DNA from: Bacteroidales bacterium
Lineage (GTDB): Bacteria; Bacteroidota; Bacteroidia; Bacteroidales; UBA932
Assembly: GCA_017546585.1 (NCBI GenBank)
Contig: JAFYWC010000134.1
Location: forward strand, 1-36,475
Direction of reading: 5' to 3'
Length of the DNA stretch: 36,475 bases
The notes beneath the pieces are model-generated. The model had not been told where the DNA came from. It searched no databases and saw nothing but the letters and a program-made list of their open reading frames with translations. Below are positions 1 to 6,403 of this stretch, one piece after another. Made by a program: the position numbers and the translations under genes. Position 1 is the first letter of the stretch; every line of letters begins with the position of its first letter.

Positions 1-18
1 CCAAAACTACGAAAAAAT

Positions 19-45
19 CCCCTGTCAGAATAGCTCTGGCAGGGG
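19..45 (-). terminator. Hairpin with T-run on the minus strand
   Basis: The arms CCCCTGTCAGA and TCTGGCAGGGG pair over a 5-base loop with one G-T wobble. The plus strand has an A-run just before the hairpin (11-17), so a minus-strand transcript would end in U's. It could be an intrinsic terminator or a remnant of one. No intact minus-strand gene lies directly upstream, since the next one (430-798) has its own terminator at 366-404. Confidence 0.45.
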
Positions 46-116
46 TCAGTTTTATAGCGACTTTTGTGGATCTCTTTTTTGTGACGAGAAGGGTCAGCAG
101 ACAACCGCTGTAGAGG

Positions 117-284
117 GTCTCGCGCGCGCGATTTTTCCACCTGATATTATACCTGTTACAAACAGTAAATCCTCGCACAAAGTTCAAAATACATTTCAAG
201 AAGCTTCTGAGCGATTATCCTGATATCAACGTAGGCTATATGGGATTTCCCAACAATTGGGAAACACATCCATTATGGAAATAA
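117..284 (+). pseudogene. 3' remnant of an Abi_2-family (AbiD/F-like) gene
   Basis: An open frame of about 55 codons ends at the TAA at 282-284. It reads HLILYLLQTVNPRTKFK, then KKLLSDYPDINVGYMGF, then PNNWETHPLWK. This matches the typical end of Abi_2 proteins, where a helix is followed by a YP-(I/V)-x-V segment and a closing MGFP-x-NW-x-x-PLW motif. An in-frame stop (TAG, 111-113) lies just upstream and no start codon or N-terminal domain precedes it, so only the last sixth of a gene of roughly 300 codons survives. The join lies beside an alternating CG run (121-130). Family recognition is from memory of the C-terminal motif. Abi_2 proteins are abortive-infection phage-defence proteins; this piece cannot be functional alone. 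Confidence 0.6.
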
Positions 285-365
285 ATTTGAAATAAATTGC
301 ATTTTTCAAAAAACGGTTTTACTTTTGCAAGACAATTTTGAAAGCAAAGGCAAGAAAAATAATAA

Positions 366-404
366 GCCTCCCAGGCGAGCCGCAAGGCAGCATACTTGGG
401 GGGC
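366..404 (-). terminator. Intrinsic terminator of the 430-798 gene
   Basis: The arms GCCTCCCA (366-373) and TGGGGGGC (397-404) pair with one wobble. On the minus strand the hairpin is followed by TTATTATTTTT. It sits 25 bases beyond the stop of the minus-strand gene at 430-798. Confidence 0.55.
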
Positions 405-429
405 GTTCTTAATTTTAGGGCAGAGCCCA

Positions 430-798
430 TTATGCCGATGCAGAAATCTCTGCCAGGAAGTCATTCAAGATATACAAATTACCTTGAAGATAGAGTCCGG
501 TCTCCTCATCGTGAAACCTCCGACAGGTCTCGCTCCTGTAGAACATATCAAGAGCCTCCTTCAAAGAAATATTCATCATCTCCGAAATCTTCACCACAAT
601 ACACCCGATGCGCTGCCAGCGGATTATGTTGCGAACTTTTCTGTGCTGCTCCGGAGTAAGATTGTTCAGGTTCTTTACTGTATCTTGATCAAGGTGTATT
701 GGATTTGAATACCAACCATTCCAATTTGAGACAGAAAGCGAACAACTCAAGGAAGATAATTGGATCGGACGAGCATGGAGATGCCCTAACTTCATCAT
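430..798 (-). CDS. Small hypothetical helical protein
   Basis: The frame gives 122 residues. The last 80 are well behaved: a helical segment (LTPEQHRKVRNIIRWQRIGC) is followed by ISLKEALDMFYRSETCRRF and an EETGLYLQGNLYILNDF closing segment. This pattern (EAL, then FYxS, then TGLY) resembles short Bacteroidota accessory proteins that often sit beside small toxin-like or Fic-like genes, but I cannot assign a family. The first 40 residues look poorly coding and no better ATG exists between residues 3 and 60. The true start may therefore be a non-ATG codon near residue 45, or the gene may be 5'-truncated. A terminator follows at 366-404. No function is proposed. Confidence 0.45.
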   Translation of the reverse strand: MMKLGHLHARPIQLSSLSCSLSVSNWNGWYSNPIHLDQDTVKNLNNLTPEQHRKVRNIIRWQRIGCIVVKISEMMNISLKEALDMFYRSETCRRFHDEETGLYLQGNLYILNDFLAEISASA

Positions 799-900
799 CA
801 GATTAGAAAAGCTAAAAGGATATGCGAATCTATGTTTGATAATATCTCCTTTGGCAGAACAGTCGACTCTAACAGCTTAGCTTTCTCAATCGCAACCCAT

Positions 901-945
901 ATAAATTGCCAAATCTTATAAAAAATATGAGATTTGGCAATTTAT
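901..945. repeat. Perfect 16-bp inverted repeat, AT-rich
   Basis: The arms ATAAATTGCCAAATCT (901-916) and AGATTTGGCAATTTAT (930-945) are perfect complements over a 13-base loop. It is the first of four hairpins in the gene-free stretch 799-1295. That stretch otherwise shows only short open frames, such as a 48-codon minus-strand frame at about 804-944 that has no ATG start. Confidence 0.8.
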
Positions 946-1035
946 GTAACACTCCTAGGAGCTTACTTTAGCAAAAGGCCACCTTATTGAAATAAATCAT
1001 TAAGCATTCAAAGGCATACTTGCTATTTTCACATT

Positions 1036-1066
1036 AGTGGTTATTTCCTTTTTGGAAACAACCACT
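1036..1066. repeat. Free-standing copy of the RhuM-type palindrome
   Basis: The arms AGTGGTTATTTCC and GGAAACAACCACT surround a TTTTT loop. The 31 bases match the palindrome inside the RhuM gene at 2579-2609 at all but two positions. The flanking bases do not match, so this is not simply a copy of the gene. It lies between the small gene at 430-798 and the DUF4325 gene. Confidence 0.85.
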
Positions 1067-1146
1067 CTGGCATATACTCTTGCACGACTATCCCCATTTT
1101 AAGGACTATCGCCAATAGCCTAAATATCAGATTATTATATAGAAAA

Positions 1147-1183
1147 TTTGCATTATTATACACCTGCTATATAATAATGCAAA
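1147..1183. repeat. Perfect 14-bp inverted repeat
   Basis: The arms TTTGCATTATTATA (1147-1160) and TATAATAATGCAAA (1170-1183) pair perfectly over a 9-base loop. It has no T-run typical of a terminator. It is the third hairpin in the gene-free stretch 799-1295. Confidence 0.8.
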
Positions 1184-1242
1184 ATCTCTCAATCGGAAAT
1201 ACACTACCATCATTCACTATGCGAAACACAAATACACAAAAA

Positions 1243-1274
1243 GGGCTCAGTAACTTTGAAGAGTTACCGAGCCC
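1243..1274 (-). terminator. Intrinsic terminator of the DUF4325 gene
   Basis: GGGCTCAGTAACT and AGTTACCGAGCCC pair with one mismatch over a 6-base loop. On the minus strand it is followed by TTTTTGTG. It lies 21 bases past the stop of the gene at 1296-1703. Confidence 0.75.
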
Positions 1275-1295
1275 ATAATCTATCTGTTTGCATAG

Positions 1296-1703
1296 TTAAA
1301 AAGCAACTGTACTCATAAAGTGAAGCAAGTCATCTACATTTTCGAAGATATCCACATTCGATGTCGGACGAATTGTCTTCACTTTTGTTTGAGTCTTACT
1401 TACAGATGTTATCATTGCCTGAATGTCCTCCGGAACATTTGTAATCTCTACCTTAAAAGGCAATGACGAAGCATCCTTCAAAAATAGATTATAGAATTCA
1501 TCTATAAAACTCCTGGTAGCAAATTTGATATCCTTGAAGTCCAGTTCTACATCGGTAAGTTCTCGCTCCACAATATATGCCATCAAGCCCCGAGCACGAG
1601 ACCTGCTGATAATATCTTGAGATAACACTTTTGCTACATCAATAACCATATCCGAATCTTTTGTGCGAAGATAACAACAAAAGTTTATATCTTTGCTGTC
1701 CAT
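1296..1703 (-). CDS. STAS-like DUF4325 family protein
   Basis: This 135-residue protein carries the hallmark of DUF4325 STAS-like proteins: a beta strand ending in ELDFKDIKFATRSFIDEF, at about residues 53-70. STAS domains act as small switch or anti-anti-sigma-like proteins and often work with an ATP-binding partner. No histidine-kinase-like partner is adjacent. The N-terminal part (residues 1-45) includes a helix with a glycine-linked ARGLMAYIV segment, as expected for the fold. The start codon at 1701-1703 abuts a strong hairpin (1704-1739) in the 5' leader, and a terminator closes the gene. DUF4325 proteins are common in mobile and defence-rich regions. Its role here is unknown. Confidence 0.75.
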   Translation of the reverse strand: MDSKDINFCCYLRTKDSDMVIDVAKVLSQDIISRSRARGLMAYIVERELTDVELDFKDIKFATRSFIDEFYNLFLKDASSLPFKVEITNVPEDIQAMITSVSKTQTKVKTIRPTSNVDIFENVDDLLHFMSTVAF

Positions 1704-1739
1704 AGTGCAAGTATAGGCTTCGTCCCTATGCCATGCACT
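1704..1739 (-). promoter_or_regulatory. Leader hairpin abutting the DUF4325 start codon
   Basis: AGTGCA-A-GTATAGG pairs with CCTATGC-CA-TGCACT, about 13 base pairs with a small internal bulge. The 7-base loop CTTCGTC is identical to the loop of the terminator at 1756-1786. In the minus-strand RNA the stem ends at the base before the AUG, so it could occlude the ribosome site. No T-run follows, so it is probably not a terminator. Confidence 0.55.
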
Positions 1740-1755
1740 TTAAAACGGGCTAAAA

Positions 1756-1786
1756 CCTCCCATATCGCTTCGTCCGATATGGGAGG
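1756..1786 (-). terminator. Strong terminator after the RhuM gene
   Basis: CCTCCCATATCG and CGATATGGGAGG are perfect 12-bp arms, extended by A4/T4 on both sides (1752-1790), with the loop CTTCGTC. It works in either direction by sequence. It sits 3 bases past the stop of the RhuM gene. Confidence 0.9.
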
Positions 1787-1792
1787 TTTTTC

Positions 1793-2794
1793 TTATTTCA
1801 ATTTCTTAACTACCTTATCAAAGTCAGACTCAATCTTCTGGGTCTTATTAAATTGTTCGTATTCTTTCCCTGCCTTGCGTTCTGCCTGTAACCTCGACAC
1901 TTTACCTCTATCAGTTAGAATCTGATACTTCCTGAATGATAAGAATTCGTTTACACTTGCCGCAAATTCTTCCATTGTAAAGGTGTTTTCCCTCTCGACC
2001 AGATCTTCAATGTAATCGAAATATCCTGTGACTGCGCGTTCCAGACGCTTAATCTCTTGCTCCTGAAGATAATTCTTTGCGACTATGACATCAGACTTCA
2101 AAATTCTGCCATCTGGAGAGTGTTTCCACGTTGTCAGACCCATATTCTCCTTAGTGCTATCTGCTTTAGAATATATGATTTCAGCAGCTGTCTGTCCTGT
2201 TATAGCATAATGGAACTTATTTTGGACCATTGCATAGAAATCCTTTGTAATATCCGAGTCACGATCATAATCGAGACTACACTCCGCAAAAATATCCGTT
2301 ATCTGCTGCCATATACGTCTCTCACTTGCACGGATTGAACGGATTCGCTCGAGCAATTCACGGAAATAATCTTTACCGAATACCTGACCACCCTGCTTCA
2401 ATCTTTCATCATCCAGCACAAAGCCCTTGAGCATATATTCTTTCAAGACATTAGTAGCCCAAATACGGAAATGAGTGGCTTTTGCCGAGTTCACACGATA
2501 GCCGACAGAAATGATTGCATCAAGATTGTAGAACTGTGTTTCCAGTGTCTGTGTTTTACCCTCAATAGCACCATGCTGAGTGGTTATTTCCATTTTGGAA
2601 ATAACCACTTCCTCGTGTAATTCTCCCTCTGCAAAGATATTCTTCAAATGCTTGTTAATTGCCGGAACCTGCACACCAAACAACTGAGCCATAGCCTTTT
2701 GAGTCAGCCACAACGTCTCATCCCTTACAACAGCCTCCACATTCACATCTCCCTGCGGTGTGCTGTACATCAAAAACTGTATCTCTTTGTTCAT
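1793..2794 (-). CDS. rhuM-like: Virulence RhuM family protein
   Basis: From the ATG at 2794 this is a 333-residue RhuM-family protein (the frame opens 15 codons earlier, but the family N-terminus begins at MNKEIQ). Residues 1-60 form the DNA-binding-like start with the typical LWLTQKAMAQLFGV segment, followed by the family core FYNLDAIISVGYRVNS and the FRIWATNVLKEYMLKGF segment. The C-terminal half (TTWKHSPDGR, then a helical tail) is also typical. RhuM was named from a Salmonella pathogenicity island and its biochemical role is not established; the N-terminus resembles phage antirepressor or KilA-N-type regulators. Codons 62-72 carry a perfect palindrome (2579-2609). The gene begins 51 bases after an integrase remnant and ends at a strong terminator. 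Confidence 0.88.
   Translation of the reverse strand: MNKEIQFLMYSTPQGDVNVEAVVRDETLWLTQKAMAQLFGVQVPAINKHLKNIFAEGELHEEVVISKMEITTQHGAIEGKTQTLETQFYNLDAIISVGYRVNSAKATHFRIWATNVLKEYMLKGFVLDDERLKQGGQVFGKDYFRELLERIRSIRASERRIWQQITDIFAECSLDYDRDSDITKDFYAMVQNKFHYAITGQTAAEIIYSKADSTKENMGLTTWKHSPDGRILKSDVIVAKNYLQEQEIKRLERAVTGYFDYIEDLVERENTFTMEEFAASVNEFLSFRKYQILTDRGKVSRLQAERKAGKEYEQFNKTQKIESDFDKVVKKLK
2579..2609. repeat. 13-bp palindrome inside the RhuM coding sequence
   Basis: The arms AGTGGTTATTTCC and GGAAATAACCACT are perfect over an ATTTT loop. In the protein it encodes VVISKMEITT at residues 62-72, with the dyad centre on the Lys-Met codons. Related free-standing copies lie at 1036-1066 and 8512-8542. 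Confidence 0.9.
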
Positions 2795-2845
2795 ACCAAG
2801 TATAAATTTATCCTTGTAAATATAGTTATTATCTTTCAATATTCC

Positions 2846-3382
2846 TTACTCCAGCATATTCACCAAATCCCTCTTCATATCTTCGTCGATTTCGCGGTAG
2901 CGGGCGAAGGCACGGCTGCCTTCTTTGTGGCCGCTGAGGGCGCCGACCAGGTTCGGGTCTTTGACCTGTTTGTAGAGGTTGCCCACGAAGCAGCGACGGG
3001 CCAGGTGGGAGGATGCGACTTCGTTGAGAGGTCGGATTTCCTGTTCGCTGGTGGTTGGATTATATACCACGACCGGACGGGTAAGGCCGGCAGCGAGGAA
3101 CATCTTCTTGATTGCAACATTATATTTCTGCTGCGAGATCAAAGGGAGGAGTTCATCAAATGGACAATCCTTGTATCTTTCAAGTATTTCCTTCGCGATA
3201 GAATTCAATGGTACTCGAACTGTCACCGGGCGACCGTCCTTTGTCTTTCGTGGAATGTACTCGATACCTCCATTTATGACATTAGCCTTTGTCATCTTGT
3301 ACAGGTCGCCCACACGACAGCCGATCAGACATTGAAAGACGAATATATCTCTCTGTACCGCCAAAGCTGGAGTGGCAGACAA
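2846..3382 (-). pseudogene. Tyrosine recombinase, catalytic half only
   Basis: The remaining 178 codons are the C-terminal catalytic domain of a Bacteroidota-type integrase. All active-site positions are visible: Arg in GCRVGDL, Lys in KTKDGRP, HLAR (His-x-x-Arg), SGHKEG, and the nucleophile Tyr in RYREID. An in-frame TGA lies three codons above the first plausible residue (about 3394-3396), so the N-terminal core-binding half, normally about 200 residues, is missing. No ATG starts the frame (the first usable codon is TTG). It is therefore a 5'-truncated gene, though a catalytic-domain peptide could still be made. A diverged second remnant lies at 10749-10954 in the same orientation. Confidence 0.85.
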
Positions 3383-3433
3383 ATCAGTCTTTCATACTAT
3401 CAATAATTTTTACCGCTTTTCTATTACACCGTA

Positions 3434-4098
3434 TCAATCAATTTCTGAACTATATTCCAAATTATACCTAGCTTCCTTGAACCTGTAGCAGTATCTGGCG
3501 TACAGAGCCAATGTGGGCATACCAAACGCTTCTGCCTTGGCCATAAAAAACTCATACACATCCTGCAGAGTTGGAATACGCCTTATGCTTTGGAAGAGTT
3601 CACCTTCTACGCCAATATCCGCCTTAAGCTCCAGACTGTTCCTATTGAATTCATCGAGATTGCCATGTGAATGTCCATGAAGCAAGACGGCACCTTCAGG
3701 CTTCCTGTACCACGAATACATCGGATAGGACACATCGTCACACTCAGTCTTTCCTTGAGGAATGGATAAACCATCGGAGAGAATACCTTGTTCATCATCA
3801 GCTCCACAGATCTGAACTGCCCCGGAAAAGCCCTCAGATTCTCATCATGATTCCCTTCTATCAAGTATTTCTTGCCTGGCAGCCTACTTAGCAGATTCTC
3901 GCCCGTCTCGCCTCGATAGGCCATGAGATCACCAAGAATGTAGACGCAGTCCTTTTTCCCGACCTGACTCATCCACATATCAAGCAGCCAGTTATCACGC
4001 ACGGCTACATTGACATTCATCCTCCTCCCGTTTTCATCCTTGGTGAACACATCATGGTCACCAAGATGAAAGTCAGCTATGAAAAATACCTGTTCCAT
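3434..4098 (-). pseudogene. Calcineurin-like metallophosphoesterase, frameshifted
   Basis: The first frame starts at the ATG at 4098 and carries the N-terminal metal motifs FIADFHLGDHD, GDLMAY and GNHDEN. The second frame (3733 to 3434) carries the rest, with SYPMYSWYRK and the HGHSHGN motif. The frames join near 3733, where the family should read C-H-Y-P-M. The DNA reads TGTCCTATCCGATG where TGTCACTATCCGATG would restore both the frame and the catalytic His, so a single A is missing. It lies 20 bases after the RhuM-Fic gene and is the last gene of the RNA-ligase operon. Alternatives to a dead gene are a sequencing or assembly error or slippage. Small phage-like enzymes of this type cleave phosphoesters, and the substrate cannot be read from sequence. 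Confidence 0.82.
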
Positions 4099-4118
4099 TG
4101 ATACACCACTCAATATGA

Positions 4119-5093
4119 TTACTGTTTTCTGTTTATAAGATTCACGACCACCTTGACAAGGATGTCCATCTCGTCCATCCGGCTTTCGGCAATCATCAGG
4201 GTCAATGCGACAAGGGTACCATCGGCGATTCTTTTTGTGCCATCCGGACGGTAGAGGATGCCGTTATTTTGCAGGAACCATAGGAACAGAGTCGCGGCAA
4301 TTCTCTTGTTTCCATCCACGAATGAATGATTCTTCACCACGAGATACAGAAGCATCGCAGCCTTCTCCTCTACGCTTGGATAGAGTTCCTGGCCATCCCA
4401 GGTCTGATAAATCTGACCTATGCTGCTATGGAAGGACTTGTCCTTTTCGACTCCAAACAACTGACTTTCCTTGAACTTCTCCTTCAGACTTTGAATTGCA
4501 TCCATTGCGCTCTCATATGTCGCTCGAAACTTCTCATGCAAGGTGGTATCAGATATTTCAAGGCTCTGATAGTCATAGGCATCCAGAGTATCCAGCGCAT
4601 AAGTATAATCCTTTACGACAGCAAACAGTTCCTTAGCCTGCTGTTCAGCCATAATCAGGTTCTGTCCGAATACGTTCTCCAGCAATCCCAAGGCACGTTT
4701 GAGATCCTCATACTTCTGCTCTGAAACAGCATTCTGATTCACGGCGTAACCTTTGAGCATATATTGCTTCAAAACAGAGGTCGCCCATTGCCTAAAGGCT
4801 GTGGCCCTTATTGAATTAACTCTATAGCCTACAGATATTATCACATCAAGGCTATAAAAAGCAACAGGTTTGTCTGAATTTGCAATTTGCATTTTTTGCA
4901 AATTGCTTTTTTCATCTAATTCTCCTGATGAAAACACATTAACCAAGTGACGGGATATTCCCGAAACATTCACCCCAAACAACTCCGCCATCGCCTTCTG
5001 CGTAGCCCAGATAGTCTCATTGGAAGCGTCTACAATCGCCTCCATCTTGACAAGCCCGTCACTTGACTGATAAATCACAACATCGTTATTCAT
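4119..5093 (-). CDS. RhuM-type N-terminal domain fused to Fic/Doc domain
   Basis: This 324-residue protein has two parts. Residues 1 to about 125 are a RhuM-type region (ETIWATQKAMAELFGV, then FYSLDVIISVGYRVNS, then FRQWATSVLKQYMLKGY). A helical linker follows, then a Fic/Doc domain with the active-site motif HSFVDGNKRIAA at about residues 255-266. Fic enzymes transfer AMP or another phosphate-containing group to target proteins; Doc phosphorylates EF-Tu. The motif keeps the catalytic His and the Asn-Lys-Arg end. I see no clear inhibitory (S/T)xxxE(G/N) helix, but I could not check this structurally. The gene lies 17 bases after the phosphoesterase at 5111-5875. Codons 62-71 carry a perfect palindrome at the same place as in the other RhuM gene. 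Confidence 0.88.
   Translation of the reverse strand: MNNDVVIYQSSDGLVKMEAIVDASNETIWATQKAMAELFGVNVSGISRHLVNVFSSGELDEKSNLQKMQIANSDKPVAFYSLDVIISVGYRVNSIRATAFRQWATSVLKQYMLKGYAVNQNAVSEQKYEDLKRALGLLENVFGQNLIMAEQQAKELFAVVKDYTYALDTLDAYDYQSLEISDTTLHEKFRATYESAMDAIQSLKEKFKESQLFGVEKDKSFHSSIGQIYQTWDGQELYPSVEEKAAMLLYLVVKNHSFVDGNKRIAATLFLWFLQNNGILYRPDGTKRIADGTLVALTLMIAESRMDEMDILVKVVVNLINRKQ
4882..4906. repeat. 10-bp palindrome inside the RhuM-Fic coding sequence
   Basis: GCAATTTGCA and TGCAAATTGC are perfect arms over a TTTTT loop. It encodes SNLQKMQIA at residues 62-71, again centred on the Lys-Met codons. The arms share no sequence with those at 2579-2609, although position, loop length and symmetry are the same. 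Confidence 0.9.
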
Positions 5094-5110
5094 ACCTGTA
5101 TCTCTTTTGA

Positions 5111-5875
5111 TTACACCTCAATAAACTTCCGCCCATCAAAACCATACTCGTGTTCTCCACGCTGAACATATCCCAGCTGATTGCAGACTACTTTTGTTCC
5201 ATTGATTTCTGTATCAATATTGGTGTGAGAGTGACCATATATCCACACATCAATCCTGCTGTCAGCAATATAGTCATGCAGGTCCACCGCAAATGCAGTA
5301 TTGAGAGGGCTCTTCTTATGATGCGGTGCAACAACTGCCATTGTAGGGAGATGATGAGTCACCACCACAATATGCTTTGCATCACTCTCCGCAACACTCT
5401 TCTTGATGAAGGCAAGACATTTCTCGTGCTCATCATTAAAGTGCCCCGGCAAAAATACCTTCCCTCCATATCTGATCTGATAAAAGTCATTCATGCCCTG
5501 CCAGATAGTGAATTCATTTGCAGGATTGATGCGTGACCACAAAGTCGAAAGAACAAAGTCAGTATCATCAACACGGACCACCTTATTCTGGTGATAGTGG
5601 ACGTTCGGGAGAATCTCTCGGCTCCAGCTGTCGCCATTCTCCAGCACATCGCCAAAGCCGTAGTATTCATGATTACCTGGTATCAGGAACACCTCACGAT
5701 AATTCTCTGAGGCCCATTTCCAGAACTTACTATTAGGGAGATTCTTGTCTCGTAAATAGGCAGTATCACCCGCCAGTACAAGAACATCTCCAGTTACCTC
5801 AAAAGGAATTTCCTTTACATATTTTGAATTGCCTGACAACTCCAAATGCAAGTCAGACGCGTATTGTATCTTCAT
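5111..5875 (-). CDS. Calcineurin-like metallophosphoesterase
   Basis: This intact 254-residue enzyme has all metal-binding motifs in order: YASDLHLE at about residue 5, VLAGDTAY at about 33, IPGNHEYYG at about 66, VVTHHLP at about 170 and YGHSHTN at about 214. It differs from the two damaged phosphoesterases in the window (3434-4098 and 7679-8022), which belong to a shorter, phage-like group. It sits third in the RNA-ligase operon, with an 11-base gap to the unknown gene upstream and 17 bases to RhuM-Fic downstream. Family members hydrolyse phosphomonoesters or phosphodiesters, including 2',3'-cyclic phosphates in some cases. Next to an RNA ligase, an end-healing role is a reasonable guess but is not shown by the sequence. 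Confidence 0.9.
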   Translation of the reverse strand: MKIQYASDLHLELSGNSKYVKEIPFEVTGDVLVLAGDTAYLRDKNLPNSKFWKWASENYREVFLIPGNHEYYGFGDVLENGDSWSREILPNVHYHQNKVVRVDDTDFVLSTLWSRINPANEFTIWQGMNDFYQIRYGGKVFLPGHFNDEHEKCLAFIKKSVAESDAKHIVVVTHHLPTMAVVAPHHKKSPLNTAFAVDLHDYIADSRIDVWIYGHSHTNIDTEINGTKVVCNQLGYVQRGEHEYGFDGRKFIEV

Positions 5876-5886
5876 AAGTCAACCTC

Positions 5887-6327
5887 CTACTTTTTATTCT
5901 TCATCAAAAACTCATCGTTAAGGATATCAACCAGAATATCTATATTCATCATAAGCTGCTCGTACACATCTATTTTCACCATATCTCGGATGATGATGTT
6001 GCAGAATCTCAAATCGTCATCATAATTGTCGATATCAGGATTTGTTTTAAGAAATTCTTTCATTTCCTCAGTCATGCTGTGTGACCCAAACGGCCAGGAT
6101 GCCATAAGGAATTCATATTCGCATCTGGCCCAGAACTGGTATCTTGCCCAGTCAATAATCCATTCTTTCAGCTGCTCCTTGGTCTTTACGGGAATCTTGT
6201 TATAGTCTTTATCCCAATTAAAGCGGTGACCTCTCCATATATTCCTAAAGTACGGCAAGACATCATATGCTTCATATTTCTTCCTATTGAAATCCATCAA
6301 TAAGACCTTGAATTCTTTCTTCTTCAC
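5887..6327 (-). CDS. Hypothetical protein of the RNA-ligase operon
   Basis: This 146-residue protein starts at a GTG (6325-6327). It is rich in aromatic and charged residues. A central segment, RYQFWARCEYEFLMASWPF (about residues 62-80), is followed by MVKIDVYEQLMMNIDILVD near the C-terminus. I have an impression of similar proteins in Bacteroidota phage and prophage gene sets but cannot name a family. There is no signal peptide or membrane segment. It lies between the RNA ligase (76-base gap containing an inverted repeat) and the phosphoesterase (11-base gap), so it is very likely co-transcribed and may serve the same process. Confidence 0.65.
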   Translation of the reverse strand: MKKKEFKVLLMDFNRKKYEAYDVLPYFRNIWRGHRFNWDKDYNKIPVKTKEQLKEWIIDWARYQFWARCEYEFLMASWPFGSHSMTEEMKEFLKTNPDIDNYDDDLRFCNIIIRDMVKIDVYEQLMMNIDILVDILNDEFLMKNKK

Positions 6328-6343
6328 GATATTTTTCTTTTTT

Positions 6344-6397
6344 AATGGCGGCTCTCACGTACTATGGATAGTTGCATATTTTGCAAGAACCGCCATT
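6344..6397. repeat. Nested inverted repeat between RNA ligase and next gene
   Basis: The outer arms AATGGCGG (6344-6351) and CCGCCATT (6390-6397) enclose an inner palindrome, TTGCA-TATTT-TGCAA (6372-6386). The inner element has the same 5-base T-rich loop and TGCA arms as the palindromes at 4882-4906 and 8570-8586. No T-run follows on the coding strand, so read-through or RNA processing is more likely than termination. Confidence 0.6.
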
Positions 6398-6403
6398 TAT
6401 ATC

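Noticed and set aside
325..708. A 127-codon plus-strand frame near the left end
   Set aside because: It is antisense to the better minus-strand frame at 430-798, which has a matching terminator, and its translation shows no pattern.
2648..3406. A 252-codon plus-strand frame opposite RhuM and the integrase remnant
   Set aside because: It crosses two unrelated minus-strand genes and has no motif; the minus-strand proteins match known families.
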